Positions 17,046-24,445 of a stretch of 46,622 bases of DNA are shown here, piece by piece. The stretch comes from an uncultured Prevotellaceae bacterium. GTDB lineage: Bacteria > Bacteroidota > Bacteroidia > Bacteroidales > Bacteroidaceae. Both the position numbers and the translations under genes were made by a program. The stretch spans positions 1-46,622 of the forward strand of contig CACXTX010000038.1 of assembly GCA_902770635.1 (NCBI GenBank), given 5' to 3'. A model generated the notes under the pieces. The model saw only the letters and a program-made list of their open reading frames with translations. It did not search any database and was not told the origin of the DNA. How positions within the stretch are numbered: position 1 is the stretch's first letter; every line of letters starts with the position of its first letter.

Positions 17046-17501
17046 TTATTGTTCTTTTACTGCAATTTTCATTTCTGTTGTCATCAACGTACAATCTCCT
17101 TGTTTTATTACAGCTGTAGCGAGTGTCATGCCAAACACTTCTTCAATCACGTCAACGGTAGTCTTTATCTGCTGTCCAACCGCAGGAAGACCTATCACCT
17201 CCAAATTGCGAATGGCTCCAATGAAGCCTATCTGAACAGCTTTCTTTAATATGTACTTATTGACATACCCAATTCGTGCAGCACATGTTTGGGCGATATT
17301 TTCTATCATTCCTGAAGCATTGAGATGACCATCCTCAACAAAAATATTATCTGCATTGATGTCCATTTCGCAAATCGTCCTGACATCATCAAAATGAACT
17401 AGTCTACTAACCATCACAAATGGCTCCTGCTGGGGAAGCAATTCATGGATGTCAATATTGCGAAGAAACGCCTCTTCTGGATGCTGATAGTCTATTGTCA
17501 T
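17046..17501 (-). CDS. Hotdog dehydratase (FabA/FabZ superfamily, ApeP-like)
   Basis: About 151 residues. The segment IHELLPQQEPFVMVSRLVHFDD followed by FVEDGHLNASGMIENIAQTCAA fits the ApeP/FabZ-like family, in which LPHxxPMLLLD and a later Glu-Asn-Ile-Ala-Gln helix are conserved. Here the usual His after LP is Gln, and the acidic/His pair lies at EDGHLNASGMIEN. I chose ATG 17501, 2 nt after the acyltransferase stop, because the upstream alternative (17516) is a TTG inside that gene. It probably dehydrates 3-hydroxyacyl-ACP intermediates together with the gene at 11145. Confidence 0.78.
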   Translation of the reverse strand: MTIDYQHPEEAFLRNIDIHELLPQQEPFVMVSRLVHFDDVRTICEMDINADNIFVEDGHLNASGMIENIAQTCAARIGYVNKYILKKAVQIGFIGAIRNLEVIGLPAVGQQIKTTVDVIEEVFGMTLATAVIKQGDCTLMTTEMKIAVKEQ

Positions 17502-17503
17502 AT

Positions 17504-18358
17504 CTATGATTTCCAAAAATCAAAATAATTGTACCATTGTGCAGGATACATGGTGAGCATACGCTCTAATTCAGCTGCATAGCCATGAGCTAACTGACAG
17601 ATTTGTTGCTTGCGGGGGGCCTGTTTGTCGTAGTCAAGCGGTGTGACGTATATTTTATAGCTTTTCGTGCTACTTTTCATCACATTGACCGCAAGAACAT
17701 TAAGCCCTCTCATTGTGGCAACACTGAACGGACCTAACGGCAGCTTTACTTCCGCTCCTAACAACTGCGTTATTACATATTTCGGTGATCCAAAAATCCT
17801 GTCCGCAGGCATACTGACAATTTCGCCTTGCTGCAGTGCATGATCTATCAGGAACAGATGACTCATGTCATTTTTGACTGGTATCATACGAATGTTCTTG
17901 TTAGCAAACATATCCATACGATTCTCCATTATGGTCTGCTTCTCACCATAGAAAACCAATGCATTAAGTGGTTTGTCATACGAGGTTAACGTATATCCTG
18001 CCATCTCGTAATTGCCAATATGCGAGCTAAGTTGAACGAATGCAGACGCTTGACGAGTCAGGTGCTGAAAGTGTTCAAAACCTTCGATTTCTACCTTAAA
18101 ATGCTTTCCGGCATACATACTGAACAAGCAATGGTTCTGATAGGTTTTCAGAAACGCTTTCACTGGTCCATATCCCCACCGTTCGCGAAAGTAATGGTAG
18201 ATAGGTTTGAAGCCTGGACGGAGTAGACAGGGAGGAATAACAAAGATATAGGTAAAGATATAGACAAACCTAATGTCTATAACTTTCAATAGTTTGATGA
18301 GCCAATGGTGCATCAGGCTATTACCGTATGTCGTGCCTTTCCACTTCTTGTCTGCCAC
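17504..18358 (-). CDS. LpxL/HtrB-like lysophospholipid acyltransferase
   Basis: 284 residues of the Lip_A_acyltransferase family. A membrane segment near residues 20-45 is followed by the catalytic HX4E in LSSHIGNYEMAG. It also has SMPADRIFGSPK and VKLPLGPFSVA blocks. Homologues use acyl-ACP as donor, so this is a good candidate for transferring the polyene acyl chain from ACP to a lipid at the inner membrane. It starts at GTG 18358, 2 nt after the ACP stop; an internal ATG (residue 16) is a less likely alternative because it would remove part of the membrane anchor. Confidence 0.83.
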   Translation of the reverse strand: MADKKWKGTTYGNSLMHHWLIKLLKVIDIRFVYIFTYIFVIPPCLLRPGFKPIYHYFRERWGYGPVKAFLKTYQNHCLFSMYAGKHFKVEIEGFEHFQHLTRQASAFVQLSSHIGNYEMAGYTLTSYDKPLNALVFYGEKQTIMENRMDMFANKNIRMIPVKNDMSHLFLIDHALQQGEIVSMPADRIFGSPKYVITQLLGAEVKLPLGPFSVATMRGLNVLAVNVMKSSTKSYKIYVTPLDYDKQAPRKQQICQLAHGYAAELERMLTMYPAQWYNYFDFWKS

Positions 18359-18360
18359 TT

Positions 18361-18612
18361 TTATGCCGAAACATTAACCTTACTCTCTATATAATCACAG
18401 AACTGGCTTAGCGTAGTGACTCCCTGCATCTCCTCAGGCTTTATTTTAAAGCCGAAATTCTTCTCTACAATAACAACGATGTCTACGAAGTCGAGGCTAT
18501 CAATACCCATATCTTCCTTCAACTTTGCGTTGTCGGAAATCTTTTCCTCGTCAATCTCCAAATCGTCAATGAGAAATGCTTTTACTTTTTCTTCAATTTC
18601 TTGTCTTGTCAT
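18361..18612 (-). CDS. Acyl carrier protein
   Basis: 83 residues. The motif MGIDSLDFVDIVV carries the phosphopantetheine Ser. ATG 18612 (MTRQEIEEKVKAFL) is the natural ACP start; the longer reading from 18648 begins with TTG inside the methyltransferase gene. It precedes the LpxL-like acyltransferase by 2 nt, which suggests that this ACP presents the acyl donor to it. Confidence 0.9.
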   Translation of the reverse strand: MTRQEIEEKVKAFLIDDLEIDEEKISDNAKLKEDMGIDSLDFVDIVVIVEKNFGFKIKPEEMQGVTTLSQFCDYIESKVNVSA

Positions 18613-18625
18613 TTTTCTTGTTGTT

Positions 18626-19732
18626 TTATGTTTTAAGATTACATACAATAATAGAGTGACCCTGTCCTAAATGGTCGTGTATATGTTCTATTTCTAAACC
18701 TGCTCTATCTATACAAGATTGCATATCTTCTGTGTTATACATCTTGGAATTACCATTGGCCATAGCTGTAAAGTACAAACTTGTCATCGTCAGACAGAAA
18801 GCAGCTGGCTCATATTTTTGTCTATCCCAAAGCGTCTCCATAATATAAATACGGGTTTGGGGGGTCATTGCTAGCTTGGCACGATTCAAGATACTAACGA
18901 TTTCATCCATACTGAAACAGTCAAGGAACTGACTCATCCAAATGGCATCAAGACCGCCTTCACGTTGGGGGAATATAGAATCAGAGTCCAACAAGTTGAT
19001 GCCATGTCCATGAATACGTTCTGCACCTACTTTGCCTTTGATGTTTTCTTGCATCATGGCAATCTGTTGAGGCAGGTCGAGAATAGTGATTTCTACTTCT
19101 CTGCTATAACCAACACACTGTAAAGCCCATTTGCCAGTATTACCTCCTACGTCGTACAGAGATTTAACATGGTGCTCGTCAAAAATAATCCTTAGTGCTT
19201 CAGGGAACGATGAATCACTATAGAAATGGTCAAAATCAAACCAGCTTTTCTGCACTTGCTCTGGAAGTTGAGAAAGTCCCTCATAAATTGTTGACCATGG
19301 GCCAAAATGTTTTAATCCTTCGGCCTTGCCATTCAAAAGTGACTCTTCAAGGTTAAACCATCCTAAATAGTTTACATCATGATTAAAATTAATATTCACG
19401 CGAGTAGCAGGATCATTAAGCAAGAACCACCCAGTCTTAGATAAAGAAAAACACTCGGTATCAGGGTTTACATGTATTATTCCAATACACAGCGAAGCCT
19501 CCAATAGACATTTAACAGCATAATCAGAAAGACGGGTTTCTCGAACAATGATTTCTCTTGTTAATCCTTCTTTTGAATTTCGGATTAAATCAAGAATACC
19601 AAACTTTATCATCAAACGAGAAACCTGAAAAACAATAGGGCCAAACGCAATGAATTCTGCCAGCCTTTGTGCGTCTCGGGCTGACAAAGATTCTTTTAAA
19701 TATTTTTCCTTTAATGATGGAGATAGATACAT
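18626..19732 (-). CDS. SAM-dependent O-methyltransferase (winged-helix plus class I fold)
   Basis: 368 residues. The N-terminal third is a winged-helix dimerisation domain (IVRETRLSDYAVKCLLEASL). The C-terminal part has motif I LYDVGGNTGKWAL, motif II ITILDLPQQIAMM and motif IV GLDAIWMSQFLDCFS, as in the PF00891 group of phenol O-methyltransferases. Methylation of the aromatic head is a known decoration in aryl polyenes; the target here is inferred. It starts 1 nt after the stop of the small secreted-protein gene. Confidence 0.85.
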   Translation of the reverse strand: MYLSPSLKEKYLKESLSARDAQRLAEFIAFGPIVFQVSRLMIKFGILDLIRNSKEGLTREIIVRETRLSDYAVKCLLEASLCIGIIHVNPDTECFSLSKTGWFLLNDPATRVNINFNHDVNYLGWFNLEESLLNGKAEGLKHFGPWSTIYEGLSQLPEQVQKSWFDFDHFYSDSSFPEALRIIFDEHHVKSLYDVGGNTGKWALQCVGYSREVEITILDLPQQIAMMQENIKGKVGAERIHGHGINLLDSDSIFPQREGGLDAIWMSQFLDCFSMDEIVSILNRAKLAMTPQTRIYIMETLWDRQKYEPAAFCLTMTSLYFTAMANGNSKMYNTEDMQSCIDRAGLEIEHIHDHLGQGHSIIVCNLKT

Positions 19733-19733
19733 T

Positions 19734-20063
19734 TTACTTCGTTTTCGCTAGTTTGGAACCTAAGTCTTGCATAGCCTCTTTATAGCTATCAAATATTGAA
19801 AAATCGCGTCCTCCCTTAAATTCATCCACTTTATATGTACAAATCACTTCTCCATTTTCAACATATGCGTCGTATTCTTCATTCCACTGCTCCTTTACGG
19901 GCATTTCGTTGTTCCATCGCGCATCTTCCCAATCAAACACGACAAACATTTTGCCCTCATTCTTCATGTAAGTAGCCTTTCCCTTGTTTACTTTTATACC
20001 TCCTGCAAAAGCAAGAACAGCAATCATAACCATACAAAATGTCAAACAAAATTTTTTCATCAT
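19734..20063 (-). CDS. Small secreted protein of unknown function
   Basis: 109 residues with a clear signal peptide (KKFCLTFCMVMIAVLAFAGG). The mature part is rich in Lys, Glu and aromatic residues (MFVVFDWEDARWNNEMPVKEQW). I do not recognise the family. It sits between another secreted protein and the methyltransferase, in the same direction with a 1-nt gap to the latter, so it belongs to the operon. It is not part of the usual aryl polyene gene set. Confidence 0.7.
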   Translation of the reverse strand: MMKKFCLTFCMVMIAVLAFAGGIKVNKGKATYMKNEGKMFVVFDWEDARWNNEMPVKEQWNEEYDAYVENGEVICTYKVDEFKGGRDFSIFDSYKEAMQDLGSKLAKTK

Positions 20064-20109
20064 TTTAAAAATTTTAAGTTAGACATAATATTGATAAAAC
20101 ACTATAAAA

Positions 20110-20634
20110 TTATTCTCTACTGGACAATTCCCTTTTTAGAATCCCTCCTAATGTTTTTCCTGTAAGTGCAGCCCAAACTTTCATTCGCGCAAGTTTTGTT
20201 CCTATCATGAAGGGAGGCTCTTTGCCACCTGTCAAACTTTCTACAATGAATTGAGCATTTCCTTCATTATCTAAAATTTTCGCATCACAAATGATAAAGC
20301 CTTCATCTGTAATGGTATTAATCTTAATCATTATTATATAAGATGTATTTGCATAATTTCCGATTTTATATGATTTCCCAACACCAAGATTTGCCCCAGT
20401 CATGAATTTACTAACAATTTTGGGTTTATCTTCTTCCCAGTCTTTCTCGTACTTTGAGAATTCTTCTTCGCTCATTCCGCAAATCAAAGCATCAGAGAAA
20501 TCAATTTTTAAGTTCATTCTAATTCCCTTCAGATTCTTAGGAAGAGTGTTTTTTGTAACAGTCTGCGCTGTCACAAAAGAAACGAGAAAGTTTACAAACA
20601 AAAACAATAAAATTATTTTCTTCATATTTTTCAT
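20110..20634 (-). CDS. Secreted protein of unknown function
   Basis: 174 residues. The signal peptide ends near FVTAQ. The mature protein reads KNLKGIRMNLKIDFSDALICGM, then a Glu-rich segment, then YIIMIKINTITDEGFIICDAK and a Gly-rich end. No domain is recognised. Its ATG overlaps the ketosynthase stop as ATGA, so it is translationally coupled to a core pathway enzyme. The gene is strongly AT-rich. A 46-nt AT-rich gap follows, with nothing evident. Confidence 0.72.
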   Translation of the reverse strand: MKNMKKIILLFLFVNFLVSFVTAQTVTKNTLPKNLKGIRMNLKIDFSDALICGMSEEEFSKYEKDWEEDKPKIVSKFMTGANLGVGKSYKIGNYANTSYIIMIKINTITDEGFIICDAKILDNEGNAQFIVESLTGGKEPPFMIGTKLARMKVWAALTGKTLGGILKRELSSRE

Positions 20635-21866
20635 TTCAATTTTGAAATTTTACTAATTACAAGAGCACTATTTGTTCCACCAAAGCCGAACGAATTACTA
20701 AGAACGGTATTTACCTCTGTCTCTACAGTCTTAGCAGTGAGATTTAGTCCCTCAGAATATTCATCAGGATTCTCAAAGTTGATATTTGGTGCCACAAAAT
20801 TGTTTTGCATCATAATAATGCTATATACAATTTCGCTGGCACCAGCCATCCAGCATTCATGTCCTGTCATTGATTTGGTAGAGCTGATAAGTGCTCGCTG
20901 GCCATGAAACAGTTTGTCGAGAGCAATTGCTTCATACATATCTCCTTGTAGGGTTGATGTAGCATGGGCATTGATATAATCAATGTCATCAAGTTCTACA
21001 CCAGCATCTTTCATTGCACGACTCATGGCTATCACTGAACCATTGTCGCTTGGTTCTGAGATTCCACCACCGTTGCTTGAGAATCCATAACCCACTACTT
21101 CCGCAAGAATAGTGGCTCCACGGGCAATAGCATGTTCATAGTCTTCAAGCACAAGAGCAGCAGCGCCACCACTTGGAATCAACCCATCACGGTCTTTATC
21201 AAATGGACGACTGGCTTTTGCAGGCTCATCCATGCGGATTGAGAAAGCACCAAGAGCGTCAAACGATGCCATAGAATAATAGTTGGTTTCCTGAGCACCA
21301 CCACAAAGAATCATGTCTTGAAGGCCTTGCTTTATTAGCATGTAACCCAATCCTATGGAGTGACTACCACTAGCACAGGCAGCACTGACGGTAAAATTGA
21401 CACCACGCAGATGGAAAATGGTACTCAGATTCATATTTACAGTCGAGTTCATTGACTGAAAAATTAATCCATAGCCCAACATCGCCGAGTCATGTTTCTC
21501 TTCCATAATTTTGGATGATTCAATAACAGGTTTAGCGGATGAGTCATTACCAAAAATGCAGCCAACTTCGTTCTCGCGAAGATACTCGTCGCTGATTTGA
21601 GCTTGTGCAAATGCCTGACGACTTGCCATATAAGCATATTGTGCTTCCTCTGACATTCCTGCACGGGTATGTCTGTCAAGCATCTGTTTTGTAATAACAG
21701 GTGTTTCAACGATGCCTGTAAGACCTGAACGATAGCCATATTCAAGTCTCTCTGGCTGCAAACCGATACCAGACTTACCCTCATAAAGAGATTGTCTGAC
21801 TGTTTCTATATCTGTTCCAAGGCAGGACCAAATACCCATGCCTGTTATTACTACACGTCTCGACAT
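20631..21866 (-). CDS. Beta-ketoacyl-ACP synthase (FabF/FabB type)
   Basis: 411 residues, normal length. The triad is Cys164 (SAACASGSHS), His301 (INAHATSTLQGD) and His336 (KSMTGHECWMAGA), ending LSNSFGFGGTNSAL. The HATST motif in place of HGTGT and the ECWMAGA block make it more FabB-like. It performs malonyl-ACP condensation and lies 6 nt after the ketoreductase, the usual pairing at the start of aryl polyene operons. Confidence 0.9.
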   Translation of the reverse strand: MSRRVVITGMGIWSCLGTDIETVRQSLYEGKSGIGLQPERLEYGYRSGLTGIVETPVITKQMLDRHTRAGMSEEAQYAYMASRQAFAQAQISDEYLRENEVGCIFGNDSSAKPVIESSKIMEEKHDSAMLGYGLIFQSMNSTVNMNLSTIFHLRGVNFTVSAACASGSHSIGLGYMLIKQGLQDMILCGGAQETNYYSMASFDALGAFSIRMDEPAKASRPFDKDRDGLIPSGGAAALVLEDYEHAIARGATILAEVVGYGFSSNGGGISEPSDNGSVIAMSRAMKDAGVELDDIDYINAHATSTLQGDMYEAIALDKLFHGQRALISSTKSMTGHECWMAGASEIVYSIIMMQNNFVAPNINFENPDEYSEGLNLTAKTVETEVNTVLSNSFGFGGTNSALVISKISKLK

Positions 21867-21872
21867 TGATAA

Positions 21873-22604
21873 TTATGTATATAATCCCCCGTTTATGTTT
21901 ATTACTTCCCCCGTTATATATGCTGCCTCATCAGATGCAAGAAAAGCAACTAAGGCAGCGACTTCTTCTGGTTTACCAAAACGACCAACGGGTATCATTT
22001 TCTTCAAATCATCCTCTGGCAAATCCTTCGTCATGTCAGTTTCAATAAATCCTGGTGCTATAGCATTTACAGTAATATTGCGCGGTGCAACTTCCTGAGC
22101 TAATGCTTTTGTTGCACCAATTAAAGCCGCCTTGGCAGCACTGTAATTTGTTTGGCCAGGCAATCCCTTCACACCTGACAATGAAGCAATATTAATAATT
22201 CGTCCACCACGTTTACGGGGCATCATATGCTTAAGCAAACATCTTGTCAGATAAAAGAATCCGTCAAGCGTAGTATCCAATACTTGATGCCAATCATCAT
22301 CTGACATCATAAACATTAAATTATCACGCCTAATACCAGCATTATTTACTAAAACAGCAATATAGTCATCCGGATGAGATTGCTCCCAACAACCAATAGC
22401 CCTTTCAACTTCAGTCTTATCCGAAACATCAAACGGAAGTAATTCTGCTTTTCCTCCTACATCTTCGATTAAGGATTTTGTATCATTTGCTGAAGAATGA
22501 TTAGAATTGTAGTTTATTATAATAGGCATACCAAGTGAAACCAATCTTTGGCAGATTGCTCTCCCAATACCTCTTGATCCTCCAGTGACTAGTATATATT
22601 TCAT
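21873..22604 (-). CDS. 3-oxoacyl-ACP reductase (FabG-like SDR)
   Basis: 243 residues. The start at ATG 22604 gives MKYILVTGGSRGIGRAI, the correct Rossmann start with TGGSRGIG. It also has NNAGIRRD, the catalytic Ser in IASLSGV, YSAAK (Tyr and Lys) and IAPGFIETDM. It reduces the 3-keto group in each elongation cycle. The frame stays open for 58 codons upstream to 22778, but that part does not resemble an SDR and lies in the long leader. It is the first gene of the 24-gene operon. Confidence 0.92.
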   Translation of the reverse strand: MKYILVTGGSRGIGRAICQRLVSLGMPIIINYNSNHSSANDTKSLIEDVGGKAELLPFDVSDKTEVERAIGCWEQSHPDDYIAVLVNNAGIRRDNLMFMMSDDDWHQVLDTTLDGFFYLTRCLLKHMMPRKRGGRIINIASLSGVKGLPGQTNYSAAKAALIGATKALAQEVAPRNITVNAIAPGFIETDMTKDLPEDDLKKMIPVGRFGKPEEVAALVAFLASDEAAYITGEVININGGLYT

Positions 22605-22970
22605 CAGCCAGTTTTGTTGCCGTTGGCTACCTTGACGACTGTTATTAATATCGCTAACCACATGAAAAAGCGTGGAGCCAATTCTGTCGCTCGCTTCACG
22701 CTCTAAAGGCTCTCGCATTGCCCGACTAGTCGAAAAGAGCAACGCGAAAGCCCCACACCGAATGATATATAGTCCCAATTACGGAAGACAATCCGAAAGG
22801 TAATATAATCATCACAAGGGGCGTTCCGTTGCTTTGTTTTTGACCAGTCGTTCGAACTTGCGAGATTCTTAGAACGTCAAATTCAAAGCGTACAGTAACG
22901 CCATTCCATATGTAAGTCCCCAACCCGACAATTTACCATAAGGATTTCCCATCGGTGTGGGAACATTTTG
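22605..22970 (-). other. Long operon leader (about 360 nt) of the pigment cluster
   Basis: This is the span between the -7 element at 22971-22978 and the fabG-like ATG. It shows three staggered open frames: one from 22952, one from 22923 to 22726, and one from 22778 that enters fabG in frame. There is no homology I can name. It may hold attenuation elements or be the relic of a broken gene or repeat element. Confidence 0.4.
22869..22952 (-). CDS. Possible 27-residue leader peptide
   Basis: An ATG lies about 12 nt after the predicted transcription start and opens a 27-codon frame ending in TAA. The peptide begins MGNPYGKLSGWGLTYGM and contains three Tyr, one Trp and a C-terminal Phe. Its aromatic content would fit translational attenuation responding to an aromatic amino acid, but the aromatic codons are not clustered. 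It could equally be chance. Confidence 0.25.
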   Translation of the reverse strand: MGNPYGKLSGWGLTYGMALLYALNLTF

Positions 22971-22978
22971 CAAAGGTA
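22971..22978 (-). promoter_or_regulatory. -7 promoter element (TACCTTTG) of the pigment operon
   Basis: CAAAGGTA on the plus strand gives TACCTTTGC on the minus strand. Immediately upstream (22979-23090) is a dense run of A/T tracts, as in an UP-like or bent-DNA region. A weak TTAG occurs at about -33 spacing. No other promoter-like site is evident between here and 300, so the whole cluster may depend on it. Confidence 0.6.
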
Positions 22979-23478
22979 TATTATTTTTTTTAAATTGAAC
23001 TAAAAAAAAAGAGAAAAAACAAAAAAAGATAAATAATAAAGAATTATAAAAAAAAACACAAAACATGTTGTTGTATTTACTCAAAAACATTTCCAGGCAG
23101 AGCTGATGGGATTATTAGGAAAACATGGCATACAAATGCAATCTGTTACACTTCTCTCCGCCGCAACTATGAGTTGCTGGAGAAATAACAGCATATCACT
23201 TGATGGCTTGGCCAGAAACAGCCTTGAGGAGGGAGAATCAGTGAGTTGAGTCCCGACTCGTTAATAATGACAAACTTCGGCTTAGAGTTCGAACCAGTCC
23301 CCTGAATCGGGGTAGTGGTTTTTATTAGCAGTGTCATTCAACTTCTACCAGGGATAAGAATGAGGTACCCTAAAAGGCATTCAACCTATGGCAGGGTTAA
23401 GGTAAAAACCATTCCGCTCGGCTTTGCCGCTTCGTTACGAAGAACTTTTTCTATGGAAAGACATACATACTGTCTCGC
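22979..23478. other. Gene-free stretch between the divergent pigment operon and the HU island
   Basis: 22979-23090 is extremely A/T rich. 23091-23478 has several small hairpins: GCAACT-ATG-AGTTGC near 23163-23177, GAGT-CCCG-ACTC near 23252 and CCCC-TGAATC-GGGG near 23300. I see no tRNA, rRNA or protein gene. A structured RNA is possible but I cannot identify a class. Confidence 0.4.
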
Positions 23479-23479
23479 T

Positions 23480-23620
23480 GTTGCAGCGTTGCAGTGTTGC
23501 AGTTCCCAAACAGATTCTAAGATAGTCAAAAATTAACTCTATATTTATATATAAATATAGAAGTATTTTTAGGGTATGGGAATACCTTTAAGAGAACTGC
23601 AACACTGCAACAAGTGCAAC
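23480..23620. repeat. Long inverted repeat of GTTGCAG units flanking an AT palindrome
   Basis: On the left three GTTGCAG(C/T) units repeat with an 8-nt period (23480-23502). The 17-mer GTTGCAGTGTTGCAGTT at 23488-23504 recurs as its exact reverse complement at 23595-23611, with further GTGCAAC nearby. Between the arms is a perfect 22-bp palindrome at 23539-23560 (half-site CTATATTTATA). The layout resembles iterons or an operator upstream of the HU gene; the function is unknown. Confidence 0.8.
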
Positions 23621-23698
23621 ACATTCTGCCCCCCGAAAAAAATCGCAGGAAATTCGAAAAAAGTTGGGAAGCATTCGTGTACCGCAATGAAAGTTTCT

Positions 23699-23706
23699 TA
23701 CCTTTG
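23699..23706 (+). promoter_or_regulatory. -7 promoter element (TACCTTTG) for the HU-like/smalltalk pair
   Basis: A perfect TACCTTTGC occurs on the plus strand, with a weak TTCG about 21 nt upstream. Predicted transcription would start near 23713 and read into the HU-like gene. A 44-codon frame from ATG 23716 to 23850 lies between; it has no recognisable domain and may be the damaged 5' part of the HU gene. Confidence 0.5.
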
Positions 23707-23878
23707 CAACGTCGATGAAGATGAACGACGGAGCGCCGTCGGCAGCGAAAAATTGCTTTCAGGCCTGGCAAAATTTTCTCGCTGCCCAGCGCGTAAAAAT
23801 CGGACGGTCGGAATCGGCAAAGCGTGAGTTACCAACTATTTATTACTAACAATCAAGGAGGCGGCTCTCCGCTCAGGC

Positions 23879-24286
23879 GTGAGTCAGGGTGTGATGCAGG
23901 CCTGCTGGGATGCTGCCGGCGAGGTGATCAAGGCGTGGGCTACCGAGGGCCACAGCGTGGCACTGCCCGGACTGGGAACGATGCGCTTCGGACTGCGCTC
24001 GAAGTCGGTGGACGACGTGAACAAGGTGAAGTCCAGCCTGATTACCAGCCGACGCATCATCTTCACCCCCGATGTGGACCTGAAGGACGAGCTGAAGAAC
24101 ACCGCAATCGTCATCACCTGCTACGACCGCAACGGCGAAGAGGTGAAGCGCGTGACCAGCACCGACGACGGCGACATCGAGGACAACGAGAATCCCGGCA
24201 GTTCTACCGACAACCAGGGTGGCACTGACAACCAAAGCCAAGGCGGCGGCAACAGCGGTGACGAGAACCTGGGAGACGGAGATTAA
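23879..24286 (+). CDS. HU-like (HU-HIG type) DNA-binding protein, apparently truncated at the N-terminus
   Basis: 135 residues from GTG 23879. Residues 1-95 match the Bacteroidetes HU-like family: helix VSQGVMQACWDAAGEVIKAWATEGHSV, then LPGLGTMRFG, then the DNA-binding arm and IIFTPDVDLKDELK. The tail is Asp, Asn and Gly rich. Family members usually carry about 40 more residues before this point. The same frame upstream reads IKEAALRSG, clearly part of the first helix, but reaches a TGA at 23825 without an ATG. A start-side deletion or frameshift is likely; it may be a pseudogene. The coding part is much more GC-rich than its surroundings, suggesting transfer. Homologues usually precede a smalltalk peptide and an amidase. 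Confidence 0.65.
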   Translation: MSQGVMQACWDAAGEVIKAWATEGHSVALPGLGTMRFGLRSKSVDDVNKVKSSLITSRRIIFTPDVDLKDELKNTAIVITCYDRNGEEVKRVTSTDDGDIEDNENPGSSTDNQGGTDNQSQGGGNSGDENLGDGD

Positions 24287-24296
24287 CGCATTCGCT

Positions 24297-24317
24297 AATT
24301 GATAATTGATAATTGAT
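24297..24317 (+). repeat. Three tandem copies of AATTGAT before the smalltalk start
   Basis: AATTGAT is repeated three times without mismatch, followed by AATTATG that includes the next start codon. The array replaces a normal ribosome-binding region with A/T-rich sequence, and copy-number changes would alter the 5' spacing. Confidence 0.85.
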
Positions 24318-24321
24318 AATT

Positions 24322-24432
24322 ATGAAGACGAATCGAATTGTTGAGGTAGCGGTGAAGGTGATAGTAGCCGCACTCACAGCCTTCCTGACGGCCGTCACTA
24401 CGACCAGTTGTATGGGATACGGACCATTCTAG
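24322..24432 (+). CDS. Smalltalk-type small membrane peptide
   Basis: 36 residues: a short basic start (MKTNRIVEV), one hydrophobic segment (AVKVIVAALTAFLTAVT) and a TTSCMGYGPF end. Size, the Ser-Cys ending and position after an HU-like gene match the Bacteroidales 'smalltalk' peptides, which usually lie between HU and an N-acetylmuramoyl-L-alanine amidase. No amidase follows here, so the module is incomplete. Function is unknown. Confidence 0.7.
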   Translation: MKTNRIVEVAVKVIVAALTAFLTAVTTTSCMGYGPF

Positions 24433-24445
24433 CGGGCTTCGCCCT

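Noticed and set aside
21873-22778. Longer 301-residue form of the FabG-like reductase
   Set aside because: The extra 58 residues do not resemble an SDR N-terminus, while ATG 22604 gives the exact Rossmann start.
22869-23090. 73-codon hydrophobic frame crossing the pigment-operon promoter
   Set aside because: Its start lies upstream of the -7 element in a poly-A/T tract; only the part after 22952 could be on the transcript.
23270-23310. tRNA-like T-arm text (GAGTTCGAACCAG) suggesting a tRNA or attachment site
   Set aside because: The flanking bases do not pair as a T-stem on either strand, and no acceptor or anticodon arm can be found nearby.
23315-23536. 73-codon open frame on the plus strand in the intergenic region
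   Set aside because: Its 3' part is translated from the GTTGCAG repeats, it has no promoter and no recognisable domain.
23480-23620. CRISPR array
   Set aside because: The repeats are 7-8 nt with no unique spacers and no cas genes in the window.
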